Position numbers and translations under genes: made by a program. Shown here one piece after another: positions 11,831 to 22,671 of a stretch of 47,500 nt of DNA (position 1 is the stretch's first letter; every line of letters starts with the position of its first letter). The stretch comes from Cristatella mucedo (Eukaryota; Bryozoa; Phylactolaemata; Cristatellidae). The stretch spans positions 1,655,001-1,702,500 of the forward strand of contig WPIO01000088.1 in NCBI GenBank assembly GCA_009760855.2, given 5' to 3'. The notes under the pieces were generated by a model, which worked only from the letters and a program-made list of their open reading frames with translations, searched no databases and was not told the origin of the DNA.

Positions 11831-12140
11831 TTGGCGCGACAGCGACATTTCCTCTGCAGACTGTGGAACGCGCCTACGCAATTCTTGAACAGCGACATCG
11901 ACTCACCTGTTGCCGATTATGGCGTATCCTTTCCACCTGTCTCGAGCTGCTGCTTCAATAATACGTCACTTTCTCCACCGCCTTCCAGACTCATTTATAC
12001 TTCTAATTTGGTCTCCGCTAGGCGGGGTGAAAGCGGACAGAAAGCCGCGTAGGCCGTGAGTGCACCCCAGAAACTCTCGCGTGTTGTACACATTCAGTCT
12101 TTGTGGCTTCGTTAATTTAGAGACGGAGATGCGTTACCTC
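11831..12140 (+). mobile_element. diverged L2 family A 3' fragment
   Basis: The sequence follows the family A C-terminal tail and 3' UTR seen at 10430-10735 (CTGCAGACTGTGGAACGCG.., GCCGATTATGGCGTATCC.., GCCGTGAGTGC.., GAGACGGAGATGCG) but with many substitutions and no open frame. Confidence 0.8.
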
Positions 12141-12221
12141 ACATTTCTTCCACAGACGGCCACATGAGCCACCTTCATATTTAGCTATACACAAAGACAC
12201 ACACACGCACACACATATATA

Positions 12222-12840
12222 TAGTCGACCCTCGTTTATCGTGGTTAATCCGTTCCAGACTCTACCACGATAGGTGAATTTCCGTGAAGTAGGAGTCCTT
12301 ACTTATAAATAGAATATTTTTGTAAATAGAGCATCGAAGATCTGTTAATGACCCTCTAAATATGGTTTTTAACATTACTAGAGCCCCCGGACAGGAAATA
12401 AAACCCATTTAGTCACCATTACACTCGTATTACCAAACTTATTAGAAAAAATAAGAGAAAATAAGACGTATAAGACGCTACAAATATCCTTTTGTTATTA
12501 CTCGACATTTAATTGGACACGCACACAATTCTTACGCACAAGCACTAAGCTATGAAAATAGTGCGTTTGGTGATGAAGCGAGCTAAGATGATTAAGATTA
12601 AGATTACGATTAAGATGATTAAGATGAAGAGATGTACAGCGCAGCAAAGAAGTGTAAGGTTACTGCTCCTCTGAAGGCCCGACTTCAGTAGGAGAGTCTT
12701 CACGCGGTGCGATATCTTCAACGGGTGCGTCGTCGTCTTCATCCGCGTTCCATGCGTACAGTAATTTTAATTTTAATTGTAATACTGGGGTGCGGTTTAA
12801 TCGACTCGGGCTCTATCATTTCCATGATGGCTGATATCAT
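12222..12840. mobile_element. probable remnant of a DNA transposon (pogo/Tigger-like end)
   Basis: From 12223 the sequence GTCGACCCTCGTTTATCGTGG resembles a terminus I associate with widespread pogo/Tigger-type elements. It carries an internal inverted segment (TATCGTGG near 12238, CCACGATA near 12265). AT-rich sequence follows. A minus-strand frame at about 12755-12660 reads 'AWNADEDDDAPVEDIAPRE', reminiscent of an acidic transposase tail. No matching right terminus was found, so the assignment and right boundary are tentative. Confidence 0.4.
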
Positions 12841-12894
12841 ATTTATCATTTATCATTTATCATATGATATCACTATTTCCACTATTTCGCGCTG

Positions 12895-13600
12895 ATGGCG
12901 GCGGCGGCCGCCGCGTGACATCGACGACTGCGGCGACGGGTCGCTGGCGGGGCGGCGCGGCGCCGCTCGGTGTGCGTTCGCTCGCGGCCGCCGCTTTAAT
13001 TTCCGCTGCCGCTCGACGGCGCGGCGCTGCCAAGCGGCGGCGGCCTCAGCCGCGCGCGAGCTCCGCCGGTTCTTCGGCGGCGGCTCCACACGGCGCTTCG
13101 GACCGACGGCGCCGGCCGAAGACGGAGCGAGAGCGCCACCGTGCGGAGAATCCGGAGAGTCCAGAGAGTCCGGCTGCGAGGGCGGCCGGCCGGCCGGCCA
13201 CCCTCGCGGTCGCCGAGCGCGCGGTAGGGCGACGCGTCGACAATTTACTGTGAAAACAGTCGCGCGGCGCGGCGCGGCGAGGCGCGGCGCGGCGGCTTCC
13301 GCGGCTTGCGATCGGGATCCGTTTCCTGACGCTCGCTCGCGCCGCGCCTCGGGAGATGGCGAGACGCGGCGCCAACCTCGACGAGGCAGCCGCCGCCGCC
13401 GCCGCCGAAGCGATCGCGGCTTCTCTGCCAGCGGCGGCGGCGGCGACGACGCAACCTTTGGCGGCTCGGGGTAGACGCACCGACGGTAGCTCAGGAGTGA
13501 ATCGTCGCGAAGGTGCCTTCTGCTTCCGCTTCCGCCCCCGCCGCCGTCAGCGTAGTTGCTCACACCGTTTCGATATATGGACGTGCGACCGCAAATGCTA
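12895..13600. other. GC-rich island without a recognised gene
   Basis: CpG-dense and rich in GCGGCG/CGCCGC runs. Overlapping long frames on both strands have Arg/Ala/Pro-rich, domain-less translations. Regulatory function is possible but not shown by the sequence. 13601-13760 is ordinary mixed sequence. Confidence 0.55.
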
Positions 13601-13760
13601 ACGTTTTTAGGGAAATACAGCCAGAGAGCGAGAGGCCGTTTAAAGAAATAGAAATAGTTAGATACCGAGTCTAAATCAAATGGTGGTGCTAGTACATAGA
13701 CCGCATGCCTCCGGACCCAAACAGAAATGGATAGGTTACAAGATGGATGGATAGAGACGG

Positions 13761-13852
<92 letters not shown>

Positions 13853-13895
13853 AGAGAGGGGGAGAGAGGGAGAGAGGGGGAGAGGGGGGGAGAGA

Positions 13896-13982
<87 letters not shown>
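13761..13982. repeat. (GA)n microsatellite with G-rich centre
   Basis: Two pure GA blocks (about 13763-13847 and 13893-13982) flank a purine core of GGGGGAGAG units. It is all-purine for over 200 bp and so is a potential triplex (H-DNA) former. Confidence 0.95.
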
Positions 13983-13983
<1 letters not shown>

Positions 13984-14219
13984 CAGGGTTGGCGGGAATG
14001 AGAGAGTGGATATAGGGACAGCCAATTTAGAGAAGAGAAAGTGGGAATTTGCAAGTGGAGGATCTACAAACGTTAAAGAGAGAAGTCAACTTCTCGGAAA
14101 AAGAAGTTAATCACAGAAATCGAACAAATGGAAAAAATGGATGGAAATGGAGCAAAAGAGCGATGGCATAGCAATGATGGCATCCACTTACTTTACTGGT
14201 GGAGGCTATGTTGGATCTA

Positions 14220-14220
14220 C

Positions 14221-14275
<55 letters not shown>
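14220..14275. repeat. (TA)n microsatellite
   Basis: About 27 uninterrupted TA units. The following 14276-14450 shows no recognisable gene. Confidence 0.95.
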
Positions 14276-14280
<5 letters not shown>

Positions 14281-14458
14281 TGCTAAAGCTTTGATCTATA
14301 TCTGGGATCTATCTCAAGCGATCTACTGTGGCTTGGACTACGCTCCGGTTTCGCTGGCAGAGAATGCCGACATCCAGCCGCGGGCAAAGGCATGACCTAT
14401 TTTTAATCGGCGCCACAGTAGGCGGAGCACGGATTGGCAAGGTTTGAAAGCGAGCAGA

Positions 14459-14689
<231 letters not shown>

Positions 14690-14879
14690 ATCCTTTACCC
14701 TGTTCTTAACGGCTCTAAACCCGTTCATTTGTGCCGTTGACCGACATGTGCGAGCCCAGCTCAGGCAGTAAATATATAGCAGCGAATATGCGGGTATAAT
14801 ATCTATGTAATTCGTGGTGTGCAAAACGAATATGCAATTCGTGGAAGTCGTCGACCCGAGATCTCCCGAGATTTAACTC

Positions 14880-15110
14880 GTGGCGCTTGCGGCGTTCGCG
14901 CGCGCGAGCAACCGCACTCGCGAATGCAAGCTTGCATGCTTGCATTCGCACGCGCTCACCCGCTTGCGACCAATACGCGTCTTCGTTCGCGAACAAGTTC
15001 GGAACGCGCGCTCAATCGCGAAGCGATCGCATCGCGAAACGCATCCGAATTTCGAACGCTCGCAATCGCGAACGATCGCGATCGCGCGCTGCGTCACGTG
15101 TTGCACAGGA
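14880..15110. repeat. cluster of TCGCGA/GCGATCGC palindromic motifs
   Basis: About 200 bp in which short self-complementary words built from CGCGAA, TCGCGA and GCGATCGC recur on both strands. It includes a 12-bp-arm inverted repeat at 14920-14931/14938-14949. No gene is recognised. 15111-15445 is otherwise unremarkable, with a short (AATC)n run at about 15303-15317. Confidence 0.6.
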
Positions 15111-15445
15111 AATAGACGGCCAATAGCGTTGCCAAAGATCACCGACTCGGTTTTTAGGACCAGTCTACGCAATACGACTCTTCACGAGCCTCCAGGACCT
15201 GCCCTGAGACGGAAGCGCCGAGGGACTGGCGATTCGCCGCCAATTCTTCTTCTTCAAGCTTCTCGCGAGCAGGTGCGAGAGGAACGTTGAGCAGTAGTGG
15301 TAATCAATCAATCAATCGTGCTCAAGAATGAGCCGGTGCCCGTCCCCCTCAAAAAAAGCTCCAGGGGGTCCAGACCCGACCGTGCTCGCGTGCGAAATCG
15401 TGCGAGAGGATAGAGACCGTCGATCGATCGACGGAAGAGCGACGC

Positions 15446-16660
15446 TAAGATGTAACTAAGATGTAACTAAGATGTACGATGTAACTAGATGTAACTAGAT
15501 ATGTAACGCTAAGATGTAAGATGTATGTATGCATGTACGTATCTCCGTCTGCAACTCCACAAAGTCATAGAGACCATGTGGGTGTTACGCAGGAGAGTTT
15601 TGCATATAGCGAACTCCTAGCAGCCTAAGCGGCTTTCGGTACGAATTCGGTGGTCAACAGACTTCGTCTCAAGCAACAAAGAGAAAGTGGGAAGCATAGC
15701 AGAGTCAGGAGAGCAGGTAGTGAGGTAGTGAGTAGCACAGAAGTAGCAGTTCAGGACCGCTGAAATGAATGTGCCATAGTCGGCAGTAGGAGAGTAGTTA
15801 TCATTGCCGTTGCGTAAGAGCCTGACCCCCACACGACATGAATTGAACATGATCAGACAAGTACGATTTGAACCACGAAAGTGCTTCGTCTGCCAGACCG
15901 ATCGTTGTTCTTAATCGTTCAAGCAGAACTTCGTGATCAATGGTGTCGAAGGCAGCTGACAAATCTAGCAGAGCAAGGGCAGTGACATTCCCGTCATCGT
16001 TGCCACATTGAATGTCATGGTTAACACGGAGGAGAGCAGTTTCAGTGGATTGCTGCCTCTTGAACCCTGGTTGAAATGTTTCTGACATTTGATGTTTTCC
16101 AATATTTGCAACCAACTTCTTAGCGACAATTTTCTTTCAAGAATCTTCGACTAGACAGGAAGAAGGGAAACTGGGCAATAGTTTTAGATAGTTTGCTAGG
16201 ACCTCTGTGTCTAATCCAGGCTTTTGAAGAACGGGTCTAACGATTGCCGATTTGAAGGACTTGGGGATGACCCCTTTTCCCAAAGAAGCATTAAAAATCT
16301 TGGTTATGGCGGGGCTAAGTTGGTCTGCCAGTGAAGACCGCAGAGATGAGGGTAGAGGGTCTTCAGGAGACGAGCTCTTTTTGCTAGACCTTATTAAGGT
16401 AGCCACATCGCATGCAGAAACCTTGGAGTACCTTTTAAGGAAGGTCACAGGTTGTTATACCGCGATTGCTTTTTCGGAGGGGGCTTAATGGAGACATGAA
16501 TGTGCACATTTTTTTCAGTAAAGAAGGCTGAAAATCTTTCGGCTGAGCCCTTAATATCTGGGGAGTCGGACTTCACAGCATTGGCCCGCACGTGGTTTAC
16601 TGTCTTGTAAATCTGTTTAGGGCCCGAAAGGTAAGAATTCTGCTTTCGAGTGAAAAACGA
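15446..16660 (-). mobile_element. L2 family A LINE with an internal deletion after the RT N-terminal part
   Basis: From right to left the minus strand gives the linker ('SDSPDIKGSAERFSAFF', within 16747-16445), 'VTFLKRYSKVSACDVATLIRSSKKSSSPEDPLPSSL' to '[12 protein letters not shown]' (16448-16137), and the RT N-terminal part ('LLDLSAAFDTIDHEVLLERL', within 16115-15827). It then jumps at about 15826 to the extreme C-terminal tail and 3' UTR (15825-15535), so the YADD segment is absent. The 3' end carries a short tandem tail of GATGTAACTAA-like units (plus-strand view, 15446-15534). The deletion differs from that in the copy at 9966. Confidence 0.9.
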
Positions 16661-16664
16661 AGAG

Positions 16665-16748
16665 CAGAGTGGAAGCGGAAGGAGCGGAAGGGAAGCGGAA
16701 GCAGGAGCGGAACGGAAGCGGAAGCGGAAGGAGCGGGACGGAAGCATG
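16665..16748. repeat. imperfect (GCGGAA)n / GGAA-rich repeat
   Basis: About 80 bp of GGAAGCGGAAGGAGCGG-type units, giving more than ten GGAA cores, the minimal ETS-binding word, on one strand. It lies at the 5' end of the family A LINE copy. Confidence 0.85.
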
Positions 16749-16883
16749 ACGCGCGAGCGAAAGCGACTGACACGGCGGGCGGTCGTCGGCGGAAAGGGGA
16801 TTCATGGGGCAATAGTCGTCGGCGACGATAATGCGTTCGATAGAGCGACGAGAGAACGTCAACAAGAAGACTAGAAAGAACAT

Positions 16884-16950
16884 GGAACTCGATCTCTTTC
16901 TAGGCACTTTACATTTACTCGCAAAGAAAGCACGATCGAATGGCTAGTGA
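16884..16950 (-). mobile_element. L2 family B 3' terminal scrap
   Basis: It matches the terminal block of the family B 3' UTR (CTCGATCTCTTTCTAGGCACTTTACATTT.. on the plus strand). The ATT tail and the rest are absent. Confidence 0.7.
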
Positions 16951-17439
16951 ATGGAGACTGTCGGCGGCGGCGGCGGCGGCGACCAACGGGGCGCGAGTTT
17001 CACTGGTCAAAGCGAGAAGCTTCGGTAGGCGGCGGCTCGCGCCCCTCGTCCCGCCGACGAAGATGACGTCATCTTCGCCATTTTCGCCATCTTCGTCGAG
17101 CGCGAGCGGCGCAGCAGCAGCAGCAGCGGCAGCACTGGGCATTACTGGCTGGAGGCCTTGGGCCGCGCCCCCTCTCTGCGTAGGCTTCAGTGCGTCGGCA
17201 GCTGCGGTGGGCGGGCGATCGCGGGGCCGGTCGCGGCTAACCAGAGTCGCCCAATTACGAAGCGAGAGGCGTCGTCCGTCCGTCAGATGGTCGGAGCGCC
17301 AGAGCGGCTCAGTATGAGTACTCGAGCAGTGTCAGCACTAGACGTCGAAATTAGACGACGACCGGTGGCACCAACGGCTACCAACGAGCGGTCGGCGCCT
17401 GTCGGTGCCACAGTTATAACTGCGGCACCGGCTCTTTGA

Positions 17440-17470
<31 letters not shown>

Positions 17471-18300
17471 TCCGCGCCGAGCGGTGCGCGAGCGGCAAAT
17501 TGAGCAGCGTCTTTTAATCGCTCTAGGAAGATAGTAACATCAAGGAAAGAGTGCGTTTATTGCTTTCACCGCGGCGCTGCCTGCGTCGCCGCGCGCAAGC
17601 ATTCGCATTTAGCGGTCTGTACACAAAGGCTATCGCGTCTGGCGCCAGCGACCAGCGTCCATTTACCCGCGGCGGCGCGCGCATCCCCTCTGCCAGCTGC
17701 CGCCAGATTTCGCCGCCGCCGCCGCCGCCGGCCCGCCGCCGCCGCCGCCGCGAATATCGGCCGCGAACGGAGCGCGCGCCGCCGCACTCTCAGCTGATGG
17801 GCGGTGGCGCAGGCTCGCTCGGCGGGCCGCCAGGCCGGCGGCAGCGGCTGACTACTCGCGCGCGCGCAGCGCGGCGCCGCTTCGCGCGGTCTAGGTCGTC
17901 GGCTCCGTCGCTCGCCGACGGCTCGGCTCCCGGCGCCGAGCCGTCGGCGCTGACGTCAGCTATCGGCGGCGGCGGCGGCGGCGGCCGCCGCTGCCGCGCG
18001 GGCGCGCGGAGTCGCTGTCGGCTGGTGAGCGCTCTCGTCGCTCAGCAGGAGCGGAGAGAGCGCTCGCCCGAGAGCGGATGGCGCTGTCGACGGCGAGAGG
18101 ACCGTCCGTACGAGCGTGTCCGACGGAGGAAATTGCCGCTCTTTCTTCGTCGAAACAGAGCCGCCGGCGGCGGCGGTGGCGGCGCGAGCGATGCTTCTCC
18201 GCGCCCACAGCAGCCTTCGGCGGCCAAAGGGCGGCGGCGGCGACGGCGCACCCGACGGACGCGGTTGCGCGGCTTTAGAAAGCGCGCACGCGTTTCGTAG
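16951..18300. other. GC-rich island without a recognised gene
   Basis: CpG-dense, with (CGG)n/(CCG)n runs such as 17441-17470 and 17709-17750. Ala/Arg-rich frames on both strands have no domain I recognise. An inverted pair of CGCGCACGCGTTTC-like words flanks 18287-18345. It may be a CpG island or non-coding exon. Confidence 0.55.
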
Positions 18301-18409
18301 TTTTTCACTGCCTCGGAAAGCGTGCGCGTGCGCGCACGCGTTTCCCCATAATTCTCGATTTCCACGATCCACAGACAGTGATCCCCCACGAGTTTCCTCA
18401 CGAGGATGA

Positions 18410-18577
18410 TGGCAGGTAAGAGAGCGGAGAGGAAAGAGGACTGGAGAAGAGGAGCGAGGAGATGAGAGAAGAGAGGAGAGGAGATCAGAGGGGAGAGGAG
18501 AGATAGCAGCAGCGTGGACGAGACAAATGGAGGGCAAAGCGAAGTAGCCGCGCGCAGTCGGAAAGAAGGGTGGAGAT

Positions 18578-18643
<66 letters not shown>

Positions 18644-18655
18644 CAGAGAAGAGGA
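18410..18655. repeat. purine-rich tract ending in (GA)n
   Basis: A GGAGA-type purine-rich segment (18410-18500) is followed by a pure (GA)n run at about 18579-18640. 18656-19560 has no recognised gene. It contains near-perfect direct repeats at about 19230-19270 and 19415-19470 and a splice-acceptor-like CT-rich stretch ending at 18983. Confidence 0.85.
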
Positions 18656-19562
18656 GATTGGCGAAGGGTAGAACGCACAGCTGAGTGGAGGAGGCGAGAG
18701 CAGACGCAAAAGAGACGCGAGAACGGCGTACGGTATACCCGAGGTCAGGTGGTACTAAGCCTAAGCTCGAGACGTTTCGAGACGATTCCGCCTTAAGCGA
18801 TCGAGATATCGAGTCTTCTATCTTGTTGAAAGAGTTTCTAAAGAAAGAATTCTCGGAATGCGGGCGAACGATCGATCGCCTTCTGAGTGCATCTCAGTCG
18901 AGGGCGCGTCGCGCCGGATGGGGCGCGTCGGGCGATGTGAGCGGGGCGATCCTTGTCTGTCTGTGTCCTCTCTGTCTCTGCAGCGGTTGGAATGAGGATC
19001 CTGATCCGGTTGACGACAGACGACAGACGAGAGAGCTTGCAGCGACGAAGTGCAGCCACCGAACTCTACACGAAGGTGGAGGAAGGGGGAGATAAGTCTC
19101 AATATCCTGCTATCGTTGTACTCCGCTTGCAGATGTACACTAATTACCAGGCAGCTAACGCCACCTCGTCCTCACATTCTATCTCACACGGCGGGTGCGT
19201 CTTTTAGCGTTCCTGACAAATAATCCGTGTAGGAGACGGTCTAGTGGAGGAGGAGACGGTCTAGTGGAGGCTATCTGTTCGCTGTCCTCTGAAGGCGGCG
19301 TACCAAGTTCGCCAGTGGCTCTTGGGCCTGTGCGGATGCAGACCTGTCTAACGCGGATGCGTTTTTGAAGCATTTTATTTTCACGAAAAAATAGCGTGGA
19401 GCCCAGATTGAGATGGAGTGGGACAGAGATATATAACTCCAGAGTGGGACAGAGATATGTAACTCCTGGGAAAGATAAGAGGAGGAAGAGGAGTCGGAGG
19501 AGGATTAGGTGGAAGGGATAGACAAAAGCAGAACTAATTGAAAGGTAGGGAAAGGGAGAAAT

Positions 19563-19565
<3 letters not shown>

Positions 19566-19613
<48 letters not shown>
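19566..19613. repeat. (GA)n microsatellite
   Basis: About 23 GA units. Confidence 0.95.
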
Positions 19614-19614
<1 letters not shown>

Positions 19615-19759
19615 CGACATTGCCATTTGCTGATTCTCTTGTTCCGCTGGAGCGGGACATTCGGCCTGTCTGCCTGCGAGAAGCAAATTAGAATAGACGT
19701 CGGCCGCCATTGTTCGCCAATGTCGGCGCAATAAAGAAAACCAAAAAGCTCGTAAATAT

Positions 19760-21360
19760 GTCCGCGTTCCGCGGCGGCGCCCGAGATTAGCGATTAAAGG
19801 AGCGCCGCCCCGTTTCGCGGCGGCGGCGGCGGCGTCGTGCCGCCGCCGCCGGCTCTCTGCCCGGCGCGCTGCGCGCGATGCCTGGCGCCGCCGGCCCCTG
19901 CAGCGGTCGGCCGCTGCAGGGGCCGGCCCGGATGATCCCGAGCTCCCGGACAGGAGGCGCGGAGGACGCGCTCGGCTTCCATTGTGAGCCTCTGTGAGGC
20001 GTGGAGGAACGACGGAGGCGGCGGGCGCCGGCGCTGTGCTCAGCGCCGGCGCGCTGGCGCTTGGCGCCGCCGCCGGTGCTGGACGGACCGATCGCTCGCG
20101 GCGGTGGCGGCGTCGGACGATTGTAAGAGGAACTCGGGGGCGATCTCACTCGGAGGGGGGGAGCAGGGGCAATCTCGGGGGGGGGGGGGGAGCGGCGATC
20201 TCACGCTCTCGTCGCGCGTGTGCGCCGTCTGGAATAATTTTACTTCTCCCGCCGTCCGCTCGCGTCTCTATCTCTCGCTCCGCTCGCCGTCGGCTGCACC
20301 ACGCGCTAAATGTGCGTGCGTCGCTCCGGCGCAGGCGGACAGCTGCCGCCGCCGCACGCGGCTCTCGTCCATTCGTTCTTCGCGGCGGTCAATGCTAGCT
20401 GTCGGTGGGTGGGGGGGGGGAAGACAAGTCGGCAGCAGCGGTGGCTCGCTCTCCAACTCGCTCGCACAGCCGGTCGCCTCTGCAGCGCGAAAACTCGAGT
20501 CTCGGCCGCCGCCGCCGTAAATGGCCGCTCGCTCCGCTTCGAGAAGGGGGCGGAAGGTTCTTCCGGTTCTTCGTCAGCTCGTGCCAAAGCTTCGTCTCGC
20601 TGCGACTCGGGCAGCAGCAGCCGCCGCCGCCGCCGCCGTCGCCGCCCCCTCCGCCGCCCAAGCGCGGAAGCCGGCAGCGGGGGGGGGGGGGGGGGGGGGG
20701 GCGCGCCCGCCCGCAGCCGGCTTCCATCGGCCGCCAACATCGATTCGCGGCGTCGGCGCGTCGTCTGACGCCGCTCGCTAGCGCCGGCCGAAACGGCCCC
20801 GTCTGGCGGAGAGCGCTTTGGCGGCAATTTGCAGAGCGGCTCTCGATCTTGGCAGGCGCTAAAATCGAAATTGTTCGGGTTCGCGCGCGCCCACGGCGGC
20901 GGCGGCGGCGGCGTGCGGCGAGTGCTCTTCATAGGCGGACAACCTGTCAGCCAGCGGACGAGTTGCGGCGGCGGCGGCGAATGACATCTCAATCCTTGCA
21001 CAGGAGCGGAGACACTCTCGCGGCTCTGTCCGACGCGAGCGCCGCACCGGCCGCCGCGGCGGCCGGACGAGAGCAGCCGAGCAGCTGCCGAGGGCGCCGC
21101 GGCGGCGCGTCCTGTCGGCGGCGGCGGTGGCGGTGGCGGGGGCGGCGGTGAGGTCGCGCGACGGCGCAGCCTGCGAAGCCGGCTGCGCCGTCGCTCCGCC
21201 CGAGTAATTGCACCGAGCTCTCGAGACCGGCGGCGGCGATGGCAGCGGCTCAGGGGGGGGGAGGGAGGTAGGCAGGGAGGTAGGCAGGCAGGGAGGGAGG
21301 GAGGTAGCCTCGAGATGGTCTCGCTTTAATGGGGCGCCTCGGTTGACAAATCCGGCAATT
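19760..21360. promoter_or_regulatory. GC-rich upstream region of the gremlin-like gene with poly-G runs
   Basis: A CpG-dense island runs up to the gremlin TATA box. It holds G14 at 20177-20190, G23 at 20679-20701, many GGC/GCC runs, and GGGAGGTAGGCA repeats at 21257-21306, all potential G-quadruplex formers. Long frames across it have no recognisable domain. The position directly 5' of the gene suggests a CpG-island promoter/enhancer region. This is inference from position and composition. Confidence 0.55.
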
Positions 21361-21361
21361 A

Positions 21362-21420
21362 TCTAATTAGCCGGCACTATAAAACCGCCGCTGCTGCGCG
21401 AGCGGCGCCAGATCGCAGCG
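21362..21420 (+). promoter_or_regulatory. core promoter of the gremlin-like gene: TATA box and initiator
   Basis: TATAAAA lies at 21378-21384. The sequence CCAGATC at 21408-21414 fits the initiator consensus YYANWYY, with its A at 21410, 32 bases from the first T of the TATA box, which is canonical spacing. Transcription from 21410 would give a 10-nt 5' UTR before the ATG at 21421. A homeodomain-type TAATTA lies just upstream (21365-21370). A TATA-plus-initiator promoter fits a tightly regulated developmental gene. Confidence 0.7.
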
Positions 21421-22671
21421 ATGCCGCGCGCAGTGAAGCTGCTGGCGCTAGCCACGCTCGCTCTGCTGGCCGCTCGCCACGAGGCGGCGGCGGCGTCCGA
21501 GGTAGGAGCCGCCACCGCCGCCGCGGCGTCCCCTTCCTCCTCCGCTATGGGCCTATTCGGCGGCGGCGGCGGCGACGGCAGGAGGCATCGCCGAAGCAGC
21601 GGCGGAGCAGTGGCGTCTCGGTCGCATCGGCCGTCGACCGTCGACGTTGCGGCCGCGGCGACGCAGCAGCCGCCGCCGCCCGAAGAGCGCGGCGCCGCCG
21701 TCGCTCGCCACGGCGGCGCTACAGAGGCAGCTGATCGCGATCGCGCGATCGCCTCGCTGTCATCCGTCGACGTTCGGCTGTCTTCGTCTGCTCGAGCTCT
21801 CGCGGTGGCCGCGGCGGCTGCCAGGAAATGGACGACCGGCGACGACAGCGGTGCACCGCCGCCGACGACAGCCTATTACAGGCGGAAGCGTGGCGACCTG
21901 GACAACTCCATCGGCGGCGGCGGCGAGTCGCGGTCGCTGGCTGAGGCGACGGTGGCCGACGACGACGACGAGGAACCCTGGCAGACTCGGCCGGCAGCCG
22001 CCGCTACGCCGTCGGCCTCCTTCTCTGCGGCGGCGCCGTCCGCGTGGGACGAAGGAGGCAACCCGGCGGCGGCTGCGGCGGTCGACGCCGCCGGGCTGCC
22101 TCGGCAGGCACAGCCGCTGCCGCCCGGCGCCTCGGTGGCGGCTGCCTCAAGGGTTCGCCTTCTCGACCAACCGGACCTGAGCAGCGGCGGCAGGGCCGAC
22201 GGCAGCTTGCTGGCGGCGAGCGAGCGAGCGGCCGACCTTCGCAGGGAGGTTTGCCGCACTCTGCCCTCCCGGCAGCTGCTCGGCCAAGCCGGCTGCCTGA
22301 GCAGGTACGTGCCGAACCGGATGTGCTCTGGCCAGTGCAACTCGTTCTACGTGCCGGCGGAGGGCGTTCGGCCGGCGCCGCGGCAGCTGCCGGCGATTGG
22401 CCGCGGCGCCGACAACGAGGAGGACGAGGACGAGGCGCTTCGGGGCGGCGGCTTTAGCTCGTGCACCTGGTGCAGGCCTGTCAGGTGGACGCATCGCACG
22501 GCCACGCTCTACTGCCCCGACGGCAGCGGAGCATCGGTTCGCCTGCTCGCGAAGAGGTACGCAGTGGTCGAGCGGTGCAAGTGTTCGATGCACCGCGGCG
22601 GCGGCGCGTCGGCGTCAGCCGACGCGCCGCCCCAGCAGCAGCAGTCGGCTGCCGGAGATTTCGACACGTAG
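21421..22671 (+). CDS. gremlin-like secreted BMP antagonist (DAN family)
   Basis: A single-exon frame of 416 codons. Residues 1 to about 25 form a signal peptide. A long Ala/Gly/Ser-rich propeptide-like region follows, with basic clusters RRHRR (54-58) and RRKR (154-157), the latter a good proprotein-convertase site. The C-terminal cystine knot spans 278-388 with nine cysteines: 278, 292, 302, 306, 348, 351, 365, 386 and 388. The block 'NRMCSGQCNSFYVP' and 'SCTWCRP' plus the 14/10/4, 3/14 and C-x-C spacing match gremlin, not sclerostin or cerberus. DAN-family proteins bind BMPs outside the cell and block receptor access. Oddities: about 20 extra residues, acidic and Gly-rich, between the fourth and fifth cysteines; a much longer N-terminal region than vertebrate gremlin; and no N-glycosylation sequon. 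The start has a purine at -3 and lies just downstream of a TATA box. Confidence 0.9.
   Translation: MPRAVKLLALATLALLAARHEAAAASEVGAATAAAASPSSSAMGLFGGGGGDGRRHRRSSGGAVASRSHRPSTVDVAAAATQQPPPPEERGAAVARHGGATEAADRDRAIASLSSVDVRLSSSARALAVAAAAARKWTTGDDSGAPPPTTAYYRRKRGDLDNSIGGGGESRSLAEATVADDDDEEPWQTRPAAAATPSASFSAAAPSAWDEGGNPAAAAAVDAAGLPRQAQPLPPGASVAAASRVRLLDQPDLSSGGRADGSLLAASERAADLRREVCRTLPSRQLLGQAGCLSRYVPNRMCSGQCNSFYVPAEGVRPAPRQLPAIGRGADNEEDEDEALRGGGFSSCTWCRPVRWTHRTATLYCPDGSGASVRLLAKRYAVVERCKCSMHRGGGASASADAPPQQQQSAAGDFDT

Noticed and set aside
18953-19095. Possible internal exon after a CT-rich acceptor ending at 18983
   Set aside because: The acceptor looks good, and the phase would even fit the small frame at 3813, but the peptide is unrecognised and the 15-kb link is speculative.
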